Assembly: GCA_030425385.1 (NCBI GenBank)
Contig: JAUIAH010000014.1
Coordinates: 95,778-159,777, forward strand
DNA length: 64,000 nt
Direction: 5' to 3'
Origin: Verrucomicrobiia bacterium
GTDB lineage: Bacteria > Verrucomicrobiota > Verrucomicrobiia > Verrucomicrobiales > DEV007
Numbering within the stretch: the first letter of the stretch is position 1; each line of letters starts with the position of its first letter. The notes under the pieces were generated by a model. It saw nothing but the letters and a program-made list of their open reading frames with translations. It was not told where the DNA came from and ran no database searches. Below are positions 9,827-19,028 of this stretch, in pieces. Both the position numbers and the translations under genes were made by a program.

Positions 9827-11479
9827 TCAGCCCAGGAGGCTCTTGGCATGGGCCTTGGCGGACTTGGCATCACCGCCTAACATGCGCGCCAATTCATCGA
9901 TGCGGTCATTGCCATCAATGGTGCGCAGCTTGGAGACGGTGCGTTTGCCAGAGACGTCTTTCTCGACGACACAATGTCCCTTGGCCAGGGCGGCTACTTG
10001 CGGGAGATGCGTGATTGAGATCACTTGATGGTTCTCAGCCAATTGCGCCATCTTGGCACCGACGGCACTGGCAATTTCACCACCCACATTGGCGTCAATT
10101 TCATCAAAGACGAGCAAGGGGATGGCATCTTGTTTCGCCAGGGCACTCTTCACGGCCAGCATCACTCGCGCCATTTCGCCACTGGAGGCAATGAGCCGGA
10201 GCGGCTTGGAAGGCTCTCCTGGATTGGGAGCGAAGATGAAATCTGCCGTCTCCGCGCCTTGCGCACTCGGAGCATCAAACGGCACCAACTCGACCTCAAT
10301 CTTGGAACGCTTGAATCCAAGATCGGCAAGATGTTCCGCGATGCGCCGCCCAAGCTTGGGAGCCGCCGCACGGCGCGCTTGCGTGAGCTTGACCGCCCGA
10401 GCATCAACATCTCTGCGGGCGTCCTTTACCGCCTGCTCCAGGCGGGCGATGGCGTCCCCTCGCCCATCGATCCGTTCGAGCTTTGCCTCGGCGCGCTCGC
10501 GGAAGGCGATCACTTCATCAATCGTGTTCCCATACTTGCGTTTGAGCGTCTCGAGCGAGTGGATCCGCTCCTCAATCTCAGCCACTTCACCGGGGTCAAC
10601 TTCCAAGTCACTGACATAATCCTGCATGGAGCGCACCATCTCCTCCAACTCCACCTGGGCACTATCAAATTCACGCGTGAACGCATCCGTTTGCGGGTCC
10701 ATGCCCTGTAGTTCGCGGATCAAGCGCTGCGTCTCGCCTAACTGACTGAGGATGCTATTCTCGCTTTCGTCGAGTTGATAGAGAATCTTCTGTGAAAGCG
10801 TGAGAAGATGGGTGGCGTTGGAAACGACCTTGAAGCGCTGCTCCAACGGCCCCACTTCATCTGGTTGTGGATCCACCGAGGCAATGTCCTGAATTTGGAA
10901 CTTCAAGAGATCGATCTCTTGTTCGGTCGCCCGTTCACTCTGGGTCAACTCTTCCAATTCCTCGGATGCTCGCTTCCACTGCTTATAGGCTTCCCGATAG
11001 GATTGCCGCGCTTTCTCCGCCCCAGCAAAAGCGTCTAACATATGAAGCTGGCGATCTTGAGAAATGAGAGATTGGTGATCATGAGGCCCATGCAGATCGA
11101 CGAGAAAGTGCCCTAACACTTTCAGCACGGCCAAGGTCGCGGGTGAACAATTGATAAACTGCTTCCCGCCGCTCTTGGCACCGATGACACGCTTGATCAC
11201 CAATTGATTGTCCTCACAGGGATCGAATCCGAAGGCCTCCAACTGCTCATTCACCAGAGCGACGTTTGGCAATTCGAAGACCGCCTCGACCGTGCACGCA
11301 TCGGTGCCCGTCCGGACAAGGGACCTGTCGGCGCGATCTCCGAGGACCAGCTTGATGGCTCCGACGATGATGGATTTCCCGGCTCCCGTCTCGCCAGTGA
11401 CGCACACGAGCCCGTCGCCGAGTTCCCATGTGAGGGAGTCGACCAGGGCGAGATTGGTGATCTTGAGAACGGACAGCAT
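9827..11479 (-). CDS. recN: DNA repair protein RecN
   Basis: RecN is an SMC-like ATPase that acts early in repair of DNA double-strand breaks. The 550-residue length is normal for the family. The N-terminal half-ABC domain has Walker A GETGAGKS at residues 29-36. Long coiled-coil segments flank the middle, where QLVIKR and the family's DLHGPHDHQSLI are visible. The C-terminal half has LLVFDEIDANVGGEIA (Walker B and D-loop) and VISITHLPQVAALAKGHCVVEK. I begin at the ATG at 11479 (MLSVLKITNLALVDSL), the usual RecN start, not the upstream 11530 codon. It diverges from the PhnP-like gene across about 60 bp, which must hold both promoters. Confidence 0.96.
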   Translation of the reverse strand: MLSVLKITNLALVDSLTWELGDGLVCVTGETGAGKSIIVGAIKLVLGDRADRSLVRTGTDACTVEAVFELPNVALVNEQLEAFGFDPCEDNQLVIKRVIGAKSGGKQFINCSPATLAVLKVLGHFLVDLHGPHDHQSLISQDRQLHMLDAFAGAEKARQSYREAYKQWKRASEELEELTQSERATEQEIDLLKFQIQDIASVDPQPDEVGPLEQRFKVVSNATHLLTLSQKILYQLDESENSILSQLGETQRLIRELQGMDPQTDAFTREFDSAQVELEEMVRSMQDYVSDLEVDPGEVAEIEERIHSLETLKRKYGNTIDEVIAFRERAEAKLERIDGRGDAIARLEQAVKDARRDVDARAVKLTQARRAAAPKLGRRIAEHLADLGFKRSKIEVELVPFDAPSAQGAETADFIFAPNPGEPSKPLRLIASSGEMARVMLAVKSALAKQDAIPLLVFDEIDANVGGEIASAVGAKMAQLAENHQVISITHLPQVAALAKGHCVVEKDVSGKRTVSKLRTIDGNDRIDELARMLGGDAKSAKAHAKSLLG

Positions 11480-11538
11480 GTTGATTTCTGGGGCGGCGAG
11501 CTTAGGTAGGCGACCATGCCAATGCAACACGCCGTTTG

Positions 11539-12321
11539 ATGGAAAAGCTGCGCGTCACCTTCCTCGGAACCGCCACCTCGATCGGTATCCCTGTGATCGG
11601 GTGCGACTGCTCGGTGTGCCGCTCTGAGGACCCGCGCAACAAGCGTTTGCGGTCATCCATCTACGTGGAGACCGACGCCTGCTGCTGGGTGGTCGACACG
11701 GGACCGGATTTCCGTACGCAATGCCTGCGTGAGGATATCCGGCAGGTGGATGCCGTGCTCTACACGCACTCGCACATGGATCACGTGGTGGGATTCGACG
11801 ACCTGCGCCGCTTCACCTTCGGCCATGACATCGAAATGCCCATTCACGCCACGGCTGAGACCCTCGACGACCTCCAGCGGATGTTTCATTATGCCTTTAA
11901 TGGTGAGAATCGCTATACTGGCTATATCAAACCAAATCCTCATGTCATCGATGGCTCCTTCCAACTGGGCGACTGCGAGGTCACGCCCTTGCCCGTTTCT
12001 CATGGCAAGGTGGAGACCATTGGATTCCAGTTTCAGTTACCCAGCGGCCCCCGGTTTGGCTATGTGAGTGATTGCAAGACGCTCTCTGAGGCGGCCGAAG
12101 AGACCCTCAGGGAGGTGGATGTCCTTGTGATCGATGCCTTGCGGTTCACACCGCACCCCACCCACATGAATTTCGACGAGGCGCTCGCCACCGCCGAGAG
12201 ACTGAACGCGCGCCAGACCTGGTTCACCCATTTCAGCGATGAGGTGGATCATCAAAAGGCGGAAGCCACGCTTCCCAAAGGCGTGGCCCTCGCGTATGAT
12301 GGACTGAAGCTGGAAATATGA
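11539..12321 (+). CDS. PhnP-like metallo-beta-lactamase-fold phosphodiesterase
   Basis: A 260-residue MBL-fold metallohydrolase. The metal-binding motif HSHMDH is at residues 77-82, with a later conserved His in LPVSHGKVE, D in YVSDCKTL and H in WFTHFSDEVDH. The cysteine cluster GCDCSVC near residues 21-27 is the structural zinc site seen in PhnP and its relatives, which hydrolyse cyclic phosphate diesters. There is no phosphonate operon here, so a housekeeping cyclic-phosphate or nucleotide role is inferred. The start is the ATG at 11539, three bases after an in-frame TTG. The stop overlaps the next ATG by four bases. Confidence 0.9.
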   Translation: MEKLRVTFLGTATSIGIPVIGCDCSVCRSEDPRNKRLRSSIYVETDACCWVVDTGPDFRTQCLREDIRQVDAVLYTHSHMDHVVGFDDLRRFTFGHDIEMPIHATAETLDDLQRMFHYAFNGENRYTGYIKPNPHVIDGSFQLGDCEVTPLPVSHGKVETIGFQFQLPSGPRFGYVSDCKTLSEAAEETLREVDVLVIDALRFTPHPTHMNFDEALATAERLNARQTWFTHFSDEVDHQKAEATLPKGVALAYDGLKLEI

Positions 12322-13880
12322 TGATGTTAGCACCCTGCCGTTCTCCCCTGATTGCCCTGCTATGCCTGACCCTTGCCTCCTTGGGGACCGCTGTCGCGAA
12401 GGACTCCGTCTACTCCGACTCGACGGTGGTGATCTACAACAAGAACTTTCCGGGCTCGGATGTTGTGGCCTCGCATTACGTCACCCAGCGTAGCATCAAC
12501 TCCAACAACCGCATCGCCCTGGATTGCCCTCCCACGGAGGAGATCAGTCGGGAACAATACCGCGATACCATCGAGGCGCCTCTTCGCGAGATCTTTCAGA
12601 AGAAAGGGTGGTGGCAAGTTGAGGAGCTCGGCAATACCAAGCGCGTCGTGAAGAATGCCATTCACGTCGTGGTCCTGGCTCACGGGATCCCCCTCAAGAT
12701 CAAGGATCCGATCCAGGAGAACACTAGCAAACAACACACGGACGCGGCCAGTGTGGACTCTGAACTGACGATGCTAGCAGATTACCGCGAGCGCTTCGTT
12801 GGCTGGCAGCCGAATCCCTACTTCCGCAAAGACGTCGCCTTTGGAGATGCCGCCCTCACGGGGCTCATGCTCGTGGGCCGTTTGGACGGCCCTGATGTCG
12901 CGAGTTGTCGGCGCCTCATCGATGACGCCTCCAAGGTGGAACGCGTGGGCCTTTGGGGGCGAGCCTACGTCGACCTCGCGCAGAAGACCGATGGTGGATT
13001 CAAGCAAGGGGAAGACTGGCTGACGAGTATCATCGCCCAATGCGACCGCGATGGCATCGCCACGGTGCTCAACACCCAGAAAGCGGCGTTTCCCACGCAC
13101 TATCCCATGGAAGACGCGGCCCTCTACTTCGGCTGGTACACACGCAACGCCAACGGCCCGTTCCTCAATCCCGAGTTCCAACTCAAGAAAGGCGCGGTGG
13201 CCTGTCACATTCACAGCTACAGCGCCATGACCATCCGCTCGGACGCTAAGGAATGGGTAGGCCCCCTCGTTTCCAAAGGAGCCTGTGGGGTACTCGGCAA
13301 TGTCTACGAACCCTTCCTCGGGGCGACCACCCATCTCGACCTCTTCTTGAGACGCTTGTTAGATGGCTACACGCTGGCCGAAGCTGCCTACATGTCGACG
13401 CCGTATCTCTCGTGGATGAGTGTCGTGGTCGGCGATCCACTCTACCGTCCTTTCGACGGATTCCGGACCTATGAACCGCAATTCTTCCGGAGTGATTCCG
13501 ACCTCCATGCGAAAACCTATCATGTGGCCAACAAGCTTTGGGCCGATGAGCCGCACACACTCACAGAGAAACTGAAGAATGCCTCCACGAAACATCGCAC
13601 GGGCTTTTATTTGGAAGCGCAGGCCGCACGCCTCCACGCGGGACACATGTATAACCGCGCAGCGACGCTCTATCATCAAGCGAAGGCTCGATACCTCCAA
13701 CCCATCGACCAGCTTCGGGTGGGATTGCAACTGGTCGACCTTGAGCTCTCACGCAACAACAAGGCTCAAGCCGTAGGCCTCCTCCGTGGCATGCAATCGG
13801 AGTTCTCCGAGCTTCCAGAGGTCAAAGCGGTCACGGCGATGATCAATCAGTTAGACCCACCTGGCCCCTCGGGATCCTAG
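12318..13880 (+). CDS. TIGR03790 family secreted protein
   Basis: The 520-residue protein matches the TIGR03790 family, known from Verrucomicrobia, Planctomycetes, Acidobacteria and others, whose function is unknown. A signal peptide occupies about the first 27 residues (LIALLCLTLASLGTAVA). Family-like features are VVIYNKNFPGSDVVASHY, the N-N-R segment SINSNNRIALDCPP, VVVLAHGIPLKI and the C-terminal GVLGNVYEPFLG with YLSWMSVVVGDPLYRPF. The last of these resembles the end of gingipain-like peptidase folds, though I cannot place a catalytic dyad with confidence. The C-terminal 130 residues look like TPR helices. It is coupled to both neighbours by overlapping start and stop codons. Confidence 0.88.
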   Translation: MMMLAPCRSPLIALLCLTLASLGTAVAKDSVYSDSTVVIYNKNFPGSDVVASHYVTQRSINSNNRIALDCPPTEEISREQYRDTIEAPLREIFQKKGWWQVEELGNTKRVVKNAIHVVVLAHGIPLKIKDPIQENTSKQHTDAASVDSELTMLADYRERFVGWQPNPYFRKDVAFGDAALTGLMLVGRLDGPDVASCRRLIDDASKVERVGLWGRAYVDLAQKTDGGFKQGEDWLTSIIAQCDRDGIATVLNTQKAAFPTHYPMEDAALYFGWYTRNANGPFLNPEFQLKKGAVACHIHSYSAMTIRSDAKEWVGPLVSKGACGVLGNVYEPFLGATTHLDLFLRRLLDGYTLAEAAYMSTPYLSWMSVVVGDPLYRPFDGFRTYEPQFFRSDSDLHAKTYHVANKLWADEPHTLTEKLKNASTKHRTGFYLEAQAARLHAGHMYNRAATLYHQAKARYLQPIDQLRVGLQLVDLELSRNNKAQAVGLLRGMQSEFSELPEVKAVTAMINQLDPPGPSGS

Positions 13881-15316
13881 TGGAGAAGGCTCCCCAGCTA
13901 GTGAAGCTTTCCGGGAGTGCTCGCTACGCGGCTCTTCGTGAGCAACTCATCGCCAACGACACGCTCGCCTCGCGAGTACGCGACGAGCGATCCCATCTAT
14001 CCGAGTTAGAACTGCAGAGCCTCTGGTTCGCGGGCGCCTTCGGCAACCGTTTCGCCACCGTTGATGGTGAACCTGTTGAGATCATCCAATTCGGGCATTG
14101 GAATCACGCAGCAGGCCCCGATTTCACGGACACCGCGATTCGGCTTCGCGGGGAAACGCGTCGTGGCCCCATCGAACTCGATCCGCATGTGCGGGACTGG
14201 GAACGGCACGGACACGATGAGAATGCGGCCTATGATCGTGTCGTCCTCCACGTCTACTTTGAAGAAGGCCCTGAGCGCTTCTTCACCCGCACCTCACATC
14301 ACCACGAGGTCCCGCAAGTCCGCCTGGACCTCCATGCCTACCCCGATCTTGAGCCCCTTTCCTATCTTCCCGCAGATGCGCATTTGGGTCGTTGCTCTTA
14401 CATCTTCACCGAGCTCGATGATTCACTCGTTGAAGAGATTCTTGAGGGCGCAGCTCAGTATCGTCTAGAATGCAAGGCCCAACGCCTGGCCCGCGTCGCC
14501 GATCTCCATGGTGAGGACCAAGCCCTTTTCCAAGGCATGGCAGAATGCCTTGGCTACCGCCACAACCGGTTCCCCATGCGTGTGCTCAGCCAGCGTGCGC
14601 CTCTGACCACCTTGCAGAAGCGCGAAACGCCCGAAGCGATCGACGCGCTCCTCTTCGGCCTGGCTGGCTTCTTGGAAGGCGAGCGCCACGTCGAATCTCC
14701 TCACACAGACACCACCGCCTATCAGCGTGCGCTTTGGAGCCTCTGGTGGCACGAACGCGATGCCTGGTCGTCGGCCACTCGGATTCCTCTGCCTTGGAAA
14801 ACCGCAGGAGCGCGGCCGCAGAATCATCCTCAGCGACGCCTGGGAGCCCTCACCCATCTGGCTCATGCCTGGCAAGACTTCTCCAAACTCGCCCTGCGGC
14901 TAGACCCTGACATCAAGCGCGTCGAAGCTTTCCTGACACAACTGCGACACCCTTTCTGGGACCAGCACTACACGCTACGGGCCGCCAGTGCACGCCGCCT
15001 CGCCCTCATCGGTCCCTCGCGTGCGCGTGACGCCGTGGCCAATCAGGTCCTTCCCCTCGCCTACCGGAAAGACGCTGAAGCCGCATGGCTTCGTTTCCGC
15101 CAGCTTCGCGCCTCACAAAGCAACGATAAGCTCCGGCGGGCAGCCATTCGCCTATTCGGAGAACACCCACGCCAGGATCGCTTCCTCAAGAAGGTCTATC
15201 ATCAGCAGGCGCTCCTGCAGATCTACGATGACTTCTGCCTCGCAGACGCCTCCGCCTGCGAAGCATGCCCATTTCCCGAGCAGCTCTGGCACTTGACGGC
15301 GGATCACCGCCAATGA
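13880..15316 (+). CDS. DUF2851 family protein
   Basis: The 478-residue cytoplasmic protein belongs to DUF2851, common in Bacteroidetes and Verrucomicrobia and of unknown function. Diagnostic features are LSELELQSLWFAGAF, IIQFGHWNHAAGPDFTDTAI (the family's N/H-rich core), PIELDPHVRDWERHGH and VVLHVYFEEG. That part resembles a nuclease-like core with His, Asp and Glu residues, but I do not claim an activity. The C-terminal half is helical and ends in a cysteine cluster (FCLADASACEACPFPEQL) that may bind metal. It starts at a GTG whose G is the last base of the preceding TAG stop, a 1-bp overlap that fixes the start. Confidence 0.9.
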   Translation: MEKAPQLVKLSGSARYAALREQLIANDTLASRVRDERSHLSELELQSLWFAGAFGNRFATVDGEPVEIIQFGHWNHAAGPDFTDTAIRLRGETRRGPIELDPHVRDWERHGHDENAAYDRVVLHVYFEEGPERFFTRTSHHHEVPQVRLDLHAYPDLEPLSYLPADAHLGRCSYIFTELDDSLVEEILEGAAQYRLECKAQRLARVADLHGEDQALFQGMAECLGYRHNRFPMRVLSQRAPLTTLQKRETPEAIDALLFGLAGFLEGERHVESPHTDTTAYQRALWSLWWHERDAWSSATRIPLPWKTAGARPQNHPQRRLGALTHLAHAWQDFSKLALRLDPDIKRVEAFLTQLRHPFWDQHYTLRAASARRLALIGPSRARDAVANQVLPLAYRKDAEAAWLRFRQLRASQSNDKLRRAAIRLFGEHPRQDRFLKKVYHQQALLQIYDDFCLADASACEACPFPEQLWHLTADHRQ

Positions 15317-15325
15317 CGTGGCTTG

Positions 15326-15394
15326 GGCGAGACCTCACTCCGGGACGCCCGTGAAGTCTCGCCGTTTAGTGAGGGCAACCACTCAGTCGCCCTC
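15326..15394. terminator. Two adjacent stem-loops between convergent genes
   Basis: An 8-bp perfect inverted repeat (GGCGAGAC at 15326-15333 and GTCTCGCC at 15356-15363) is followed at once by a second (GAGGGC at 15371-15376 and GCCCTC at 15389-15394). They lie between the end of the DUF2851 gene (+) and the end of a membrane protein gene (-), where a bidirectional transcription stop is expected. There is no clear U-tract on either side, so the terminator role is inferred from position and pairing. Confidence 0.4.
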
Positions 15395-15431
15395 GGAGCC
15401 ACTTCCTTTGACCACAGTCCTCTCGATACGT

Positions 15432-15857
15432 TCAGAGAAACGTCCTCCGATCTTTGTGAGGATAGACATCGGTGAAATAGAGGCATGCGATGATCATGCC
15501 GGTCACCATTGCAGAGAGAGTTTCAAGGAGGTCGGTCCACCCATGGGCGATCCGAAGGCCGGAAGTCGGCATCAACAGGAAGCCCGGGATCAATGTCAGA
15601 ACATAGAGGGGTCGCGAATAGGGCTTGAGCATCCAGAGCCAAACCCACACAAAGATGATGATTGGCAAGATCCCCAAGGCCATCAGAACAAGGACAGACT
15701 CACTCTCGATCAGGTTCTGTCGTTCCTGTCTCAGCAGCCATTCCTCAAGGGCGGGATCACTCTCCAAGTGCGCAAACCACCACCAATCGACTTTCACCCC
15801 GACGATCAATAGGCAAATCTCGATGGCAATGAGCCATTGAAGCGTTTGCCTCGTCAT
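15432..15857 (-). CDS. Small multi-pass membrane protein of unknown function
   Basis: A 141-residue protein with about four hydrophobic segments (LQWLIAIEICLLIVGVKV; VLVLMALGILPIIIFVWVW; YVLTLIPGFLLMPTSGL; LSAMVTGMIIACLYFTDVY). A charged 30-residue loop follows the first. I do not recognise the family. It lies 49 bp downstream of the aldolase/dehydrogenase gene on the same strand and may be read through from it. The start ATG at 15857 gives a plausible first helix. Confidence 0.65.
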   Translation of the reverse strand: MTRQTLQWLIAIEICLLIVGVKVDWWWFAHLESDPALEEWLLRQERQNLIESESVLVLMALGILPIIIFVWVWLWMLKPYSRPLYVLTLIPGFLLMPTSGLRIAHGWTDLLETLSAMVTGMIIACLYFTDVYPHKDRRTFL

Positions 15858-15906
15858 TTATGGAAATGCCAGAGTTTCAACGAAGGGCTCGTTTCTCACA
15901 GACTCC

Positions 15907-17880
15907 CTAAATCACGCGATCGTTCCCACCATCGACAGGGACTTGCGCACCAGTCGTCTTGCCGAAGATAGGGCCAGCCATGGCCGCGACCATGTTGCCC
16001 ACATCGGCGGATTTGATCTCCGTCTTCATGAGATTGCGCTTCTTGTACTCCTCCACGGTGATCCCGTAGCGTTCCGCAGATCGAGCGAGCACTTCGGGTG
16101 TCCAAAGTTTGGTGTCAAAGACCGCATCCGGATGGACGATATTCACGCGGATACCCTCTGGAGCGAGTTCCAGGGCAGCGACGCGCACGAGCTGGGTCAG
16201 ACCCGCCTTGGCACAGGAATACGAGGCGGCCCCCGCACCAGGAGCATGAACGTTGCGCGAGCCTATATAGATGGCGGTGGGATCGATCCCATGCCGGAGA
16301 TAAGGCACGCAATGATGTAAGAGGCGCACGTGACTGGTGAGATTCACCGCCATGCTCTTGTCCCAGTTCTCCGGCTCTAACTTTTCCACATGGGCACCCG
16401 CAGTGAAGATTCCGGCATTGCTAACGAGAATATCCAGGCCGCCGAAGCGCTTCACGGTTTCGTCGACGACTCCTCTCGTAGCGTCGTCATCGGTGAGGTT
16501 GCAGATCACGCCCAGACGATCGTCGTCTTGGAGTTCCTCAATCTCAGGATTCAAATCCACGCCCACCACCGCGGCGCCCGCATCATAGAGCGCCTGCAAA
16601 CACGCGCGACCGATCCCCGCCGCCGCTCCGGTGATCAAGGCCACCTTGCCCTCAAGCGGACGCGGTGCTGGGGCTTTCTTCAACTTGGCTTGTTCCAAAT
16701 CCCAATACTCGATATCAAAGAGCGCGCTTTCGGTGAGCGGGCTCCACCCGCCCAATTCCTCCCCCCACTGGATCGTCTCGCGGGTCGTCTTCACGATGTC
16801 CCCCACCACGTCGGCGCTCCGCACATTTCTGCCAAAGGATACCGTGCCATTGCCTAACCACACGGCCCACCGCGGCGCCTGATCGAGCATTTGCAAATCC
16901 GGCGTCGCAAAGCGCTGAAAGTAGTTCTGATAGTGTCCCGCGTAGGCATCCACGGCTCCGTCTAAGTCCCCATTCTCAAAGACCAGGGGAACGCGCTTGG
17001 TGCGCAAGACGTGATCGGGAGTCACAGGGCCGCGCTGGGCGATGTCACCAACGTCAGGTCGCAACGCAAAGCCTGCAGCCTCCGCTGACGCATCCAGGCG
17101 GGCGATCATGGCTTGTTCCGCGGCTTCCGACACGTCATGACGCAATTGTGCTAGTTTGACCAAATCAAGATCCTTCGGTTCGCCGGTGGGAAAGGAGAAG
17201 GCTGAGCACCCCTGCTTCATAAAATCTTCCGCCTCCCCCACGAGAGCGATCATGCGATCGTAGGATTCCTGCGCGGTCTGACCGAAACTGAAGATCCCAT
17301 GATTCAGGAGCACCATGCCCTCGATCCCAAAGAAATCTTGCCCCTGGATTTGTTCGAAAACGTGCCGTGCCAAGACAAATCCCGGCATGATGTAAGGGAC
17401 GATGAGCACCCGCGACCCATAGATTTCTTTCACCCGGGCCTCACCACGATCGTGATTGGTCACGGCCAGGATCGCATTGGCGTGGGTGTGATCGACAAAG
17501 GTGAATGGCAGGACGGCGTGCAAGATCGCCTCGATCGAACCGGTGGGCGCTGCAGGATTCGTCATACCTGCGCGCATCTGGGTCACCATGTCTGCGTCGC
17601 TCAGCGACTCCAAGGCGGCCAATTGCATCAACACCTCCATGCGAATGGGAGCGAAGCCTTCCTTGGCAATCGTCCCCAAGTCCCAACCGGACCCCTTCAC
17701 ATAGAGAATCTCCTCTTCGTCTCCGAAGAAGGATTGCTCGGTGATCTTCACAGAGGTGTTGCCCCCTCCATGCAAGACCAACTCAGGGTCCTGGCCCAAC
17801 AATTGCGAACTGTACACGCGCTGAGCGAGGAGATCATCCCCCAGCGCACTGGCTTCTGCGGCGTTCCAACGATTCTTCAT
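15907..17880 (-). CDS. Bifunctional class II aldolase / short-chain dehydrogenase
   Basis: A 657-residue fusion of the type annotated as bifunctional rhamnulose-1-phosphate aldolase/lactaldehyde dehydrogenase-like (COG3347). The N-terminal class II aldolase domain (about 1-390) has LHGGGNTSVK and zinc ligands H131 and H133 in DHTHANAIL, with a third in LLNHGIFSFG. The C-terminal SDR domain (from about 405) has the NAD-binding GAAAGIGRACL, the NAGIF motif and the catalytic YSCAK. The first domain would cleave a sugar or sugar phosphate to DHAP plus an aldehyde, and the second would oxidise or reduce a product. No transporter, kinase or isomerase is nearby to fix the substrate. I use the ATG at 17880; upstream in-frame codons add a region with no family match. 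Confidence 0.9.
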   Translation of the reverse strand: MKNRWNAAEASALGDDLLAQRVYSSQLLGQDPELVLHGGGNTSVKITEQSFFGDEEEILYVKGSGWDLGTIAKEGFAPIRMEVLMQLAALESLSDADMVTQMRAGMTNPAAPTGSIEAILHAVLPFTFVDHTHANAILAVTNHDRGEARVKEIYGSRVLIVPYIMPGFVLARHVFEQIQGQDFFGIEGMVLLNHGIFSFGQTAQESYDRMIALVGEAEDFMKQGCSAFSFPTGEPKDLDLVKLAQLRHDVSEAAEQAMIARLDASAEAAGFALRPDVGDIAQRGPVTPDHVLRTKRVPLVFENGDLDGAVDAYAGHYQNYFQRFATPDLQMLDQAPRWAVWLGNGTVSFGRNVRSADVVGDIVKTTRETIQWGEELGGWSPLTESALFDIEYWDLEQAKLKKAPAPRPLEGKVALITGAAAGIGRACLQALYDAGAAVVGVDLNPEIEELQDDDRLGVICNLTDDDATRGVVDETVKRFGGLDILVSNAGIFTAGAHVEKLEPENWDKSMAVNLTSHVRLLHHCVPYLRHGIDPTAIYIGSRNVHAPGAGAASYSCAKAGLTQLVRVAALELAPEGIRVNIVHPDAVFDTKLWTPEVLARSAERYGITVEEYKKRNLMKTEIKSADVGNMVAAMAGPIFGKTTGAQVPVDGGNDRVI

Positions 17881-18050
17881 CACGTAAAGGTGCCGCCAGC
17901 ATGCCGTAGGAGCGCCAATCCGCCAGCGGAAACACCCGGTCAGAGGGCAGTTCTTGGTCTTTCCCCCAGGAATCAATCCTTCGAACGCCACCTACAATCT
18001 TAGAAAGAAGTTGTAGTGTAAGATCTTGATCACAGCTTTACTCTCTGACG

Positions 18051-18407
18051 GTGAACAAATCTGACGCATCCAATGCGCTCTCGACAGCTGCTAGCCCCTT
18101 CTACATCTCTGCTGCATTGCTAGGGATATTCGGGTTTCTAGGGGGGATTGGAACCCTAGCCCTATGGCCTCCTGATTCTAACGCAATCGCGGCGTTAGGA
18201 CTCATGCTTGGCTTCTCTGTTATTCTTGGAGGAATAGCCTGGGGAATTCAGAACGGTAGACGATGGTCTTGGCATCCAGCTATGGTTCTGGCTACCATTA
18301 TTGCAGCCGCCTTTCCAATCGGAACGATCATCTCCTACCACGCAGTGAAAGCTTTATGGAAGTTGCGAGAAGAATTTCAAGTTCATGCAAACACTCACTT
18401 CCAATAG
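18051..18407 (+). CDS. Small membrane protein of unknown function, atypical base composition
   Basis: A 118-residue product with three hydrophobic segments (ISAALLGIFGFLGGIGTLAL; IAALGLMLGFSVILGGIAW; PAMVLATIIAAAFPIGTII) and a short helical charged tail. It is unlike anything I recognise. The start is a GTG at 18051; there is no in-frame ATG near the N-terminus. The sequence is noticeably richer in A and T at third positions than its neighbours, with codons such as CTA, ATA and TTA, hinting at recent acquisition or weak expression. It diverges from the aldolase gene and shares an intergenic region with it. Confidence 0.55.
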   Translation: MNKSDASNALSTAASPFYISAALLGIFGFLGGIGTLALWPPDSNAIAALGLMLGFSVILGGIAWGIQNGRRWSWHPAMVLATIIAAAFPIGTIISYHAVKALWKLREEFQVHANTHFQ

Positions 18408-18555
18408 TTTAGAAGCTTCCGAAAGGATGTTGGTGGCCCCCTCGATTCGCGGATTTCACCCACGGTGATCGTGCTTGGTGTTTCTACGGTTCTTTCACAG
18501 CCATTCACCGTATGCGACCCACCGCTCATAGCTCATCTCGCTAGACTGTTAGATC

Positions 18556-18918
18556 ATGCCAACGCCCCACTTTGTCCCTGGTAACAACATAGCCCTTAAG
18601 GTTCCACCCCATGAGTTTGACGCGACAGTGGCTTTCTACCGCGATGTCCTCGGCTTCCCATTGCTCGAGAAGGATGGTGAAAGTGTGGGAATCGATTTCA
18701 ATGGCAAGAACCTCTGGATTGATCGCGTGGAGACGGTGAGTCACGCGGAAGTGTGGCTCGAGATCTGTGCCGACGACATTCCTGCGGCCGAAGCCTATTT
18801 CGAGGAGAAGGGTGTCACCCGCCGGGATGAGATCGAGACCTTGCCCGAGGACTTCACCGGTTTCTGGATCGCGACGCCCTCCAATCTGATCCATCTCGTC
18901 ACGGAACGTCCCTCTTGA
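18556..18918 (+). CDS. VOC (glyoxalase/bleomycin resistance) family protein
   Basis: A 120-residue single vicinal-oxygen-chelate domain. It shows the beta-alpha-beta-beta-beta pattern: a first strand (NIALKVP), a helix with the typical FYRDVLGFPLLE, strands VGIDFNGKNLWID and EVWLEICADD, then IPAAEAYFEEKGV and the final FWIATPSNLIHLVTER. The family includes lactoylglutathione lyases, dioxygenases and resistance proteins; one domain alone and no helpful neighbour leave the reaction open. A strong stem-loop follows the gene. Confidence 0.85.
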   Translation: MPTPHFVPGNNIALKVPPHEFDATVAFYRDVLGFPLLEKDGESVGIDFNGKNLWIDRVETVSHAEVWLEICADDIPAAEAYFEEKGVTRRDEIETLPEDFTGFWIATPSNLIHLVTERPS

Positions 18919-18953
18919 CGGTTGGGTCCAGGCTCGTCCGCTGGCGGGGGCGA

Positions 18954-18980
18954 ATGGCACGGCTTGACGTCCCGTGCCAT
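18954..18980. terminator. Strong palindromic stem-loop after the VOC gene
   Basis: ATGGCACGG at 18954-18962 pairs perfectly with CCGTGCCAT at 18972-18980 around a 9-nt loop. A smaller hairpin (GGTT and AACC at 18981-18992) follows directly. It lies 35 bp after the VOC stop and 48 bp before the CotH gene start. No U-tract follows, so it may instead be a 5'-leader structure of the next gene or an isolated REP-like palindrome. Confidence 0.45.
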
Positions 18981-19028
18981 GGTTGGTAAACCCCGGGGCT
19001 TGATACCTCCCCTCACCCTCATTTGCCC

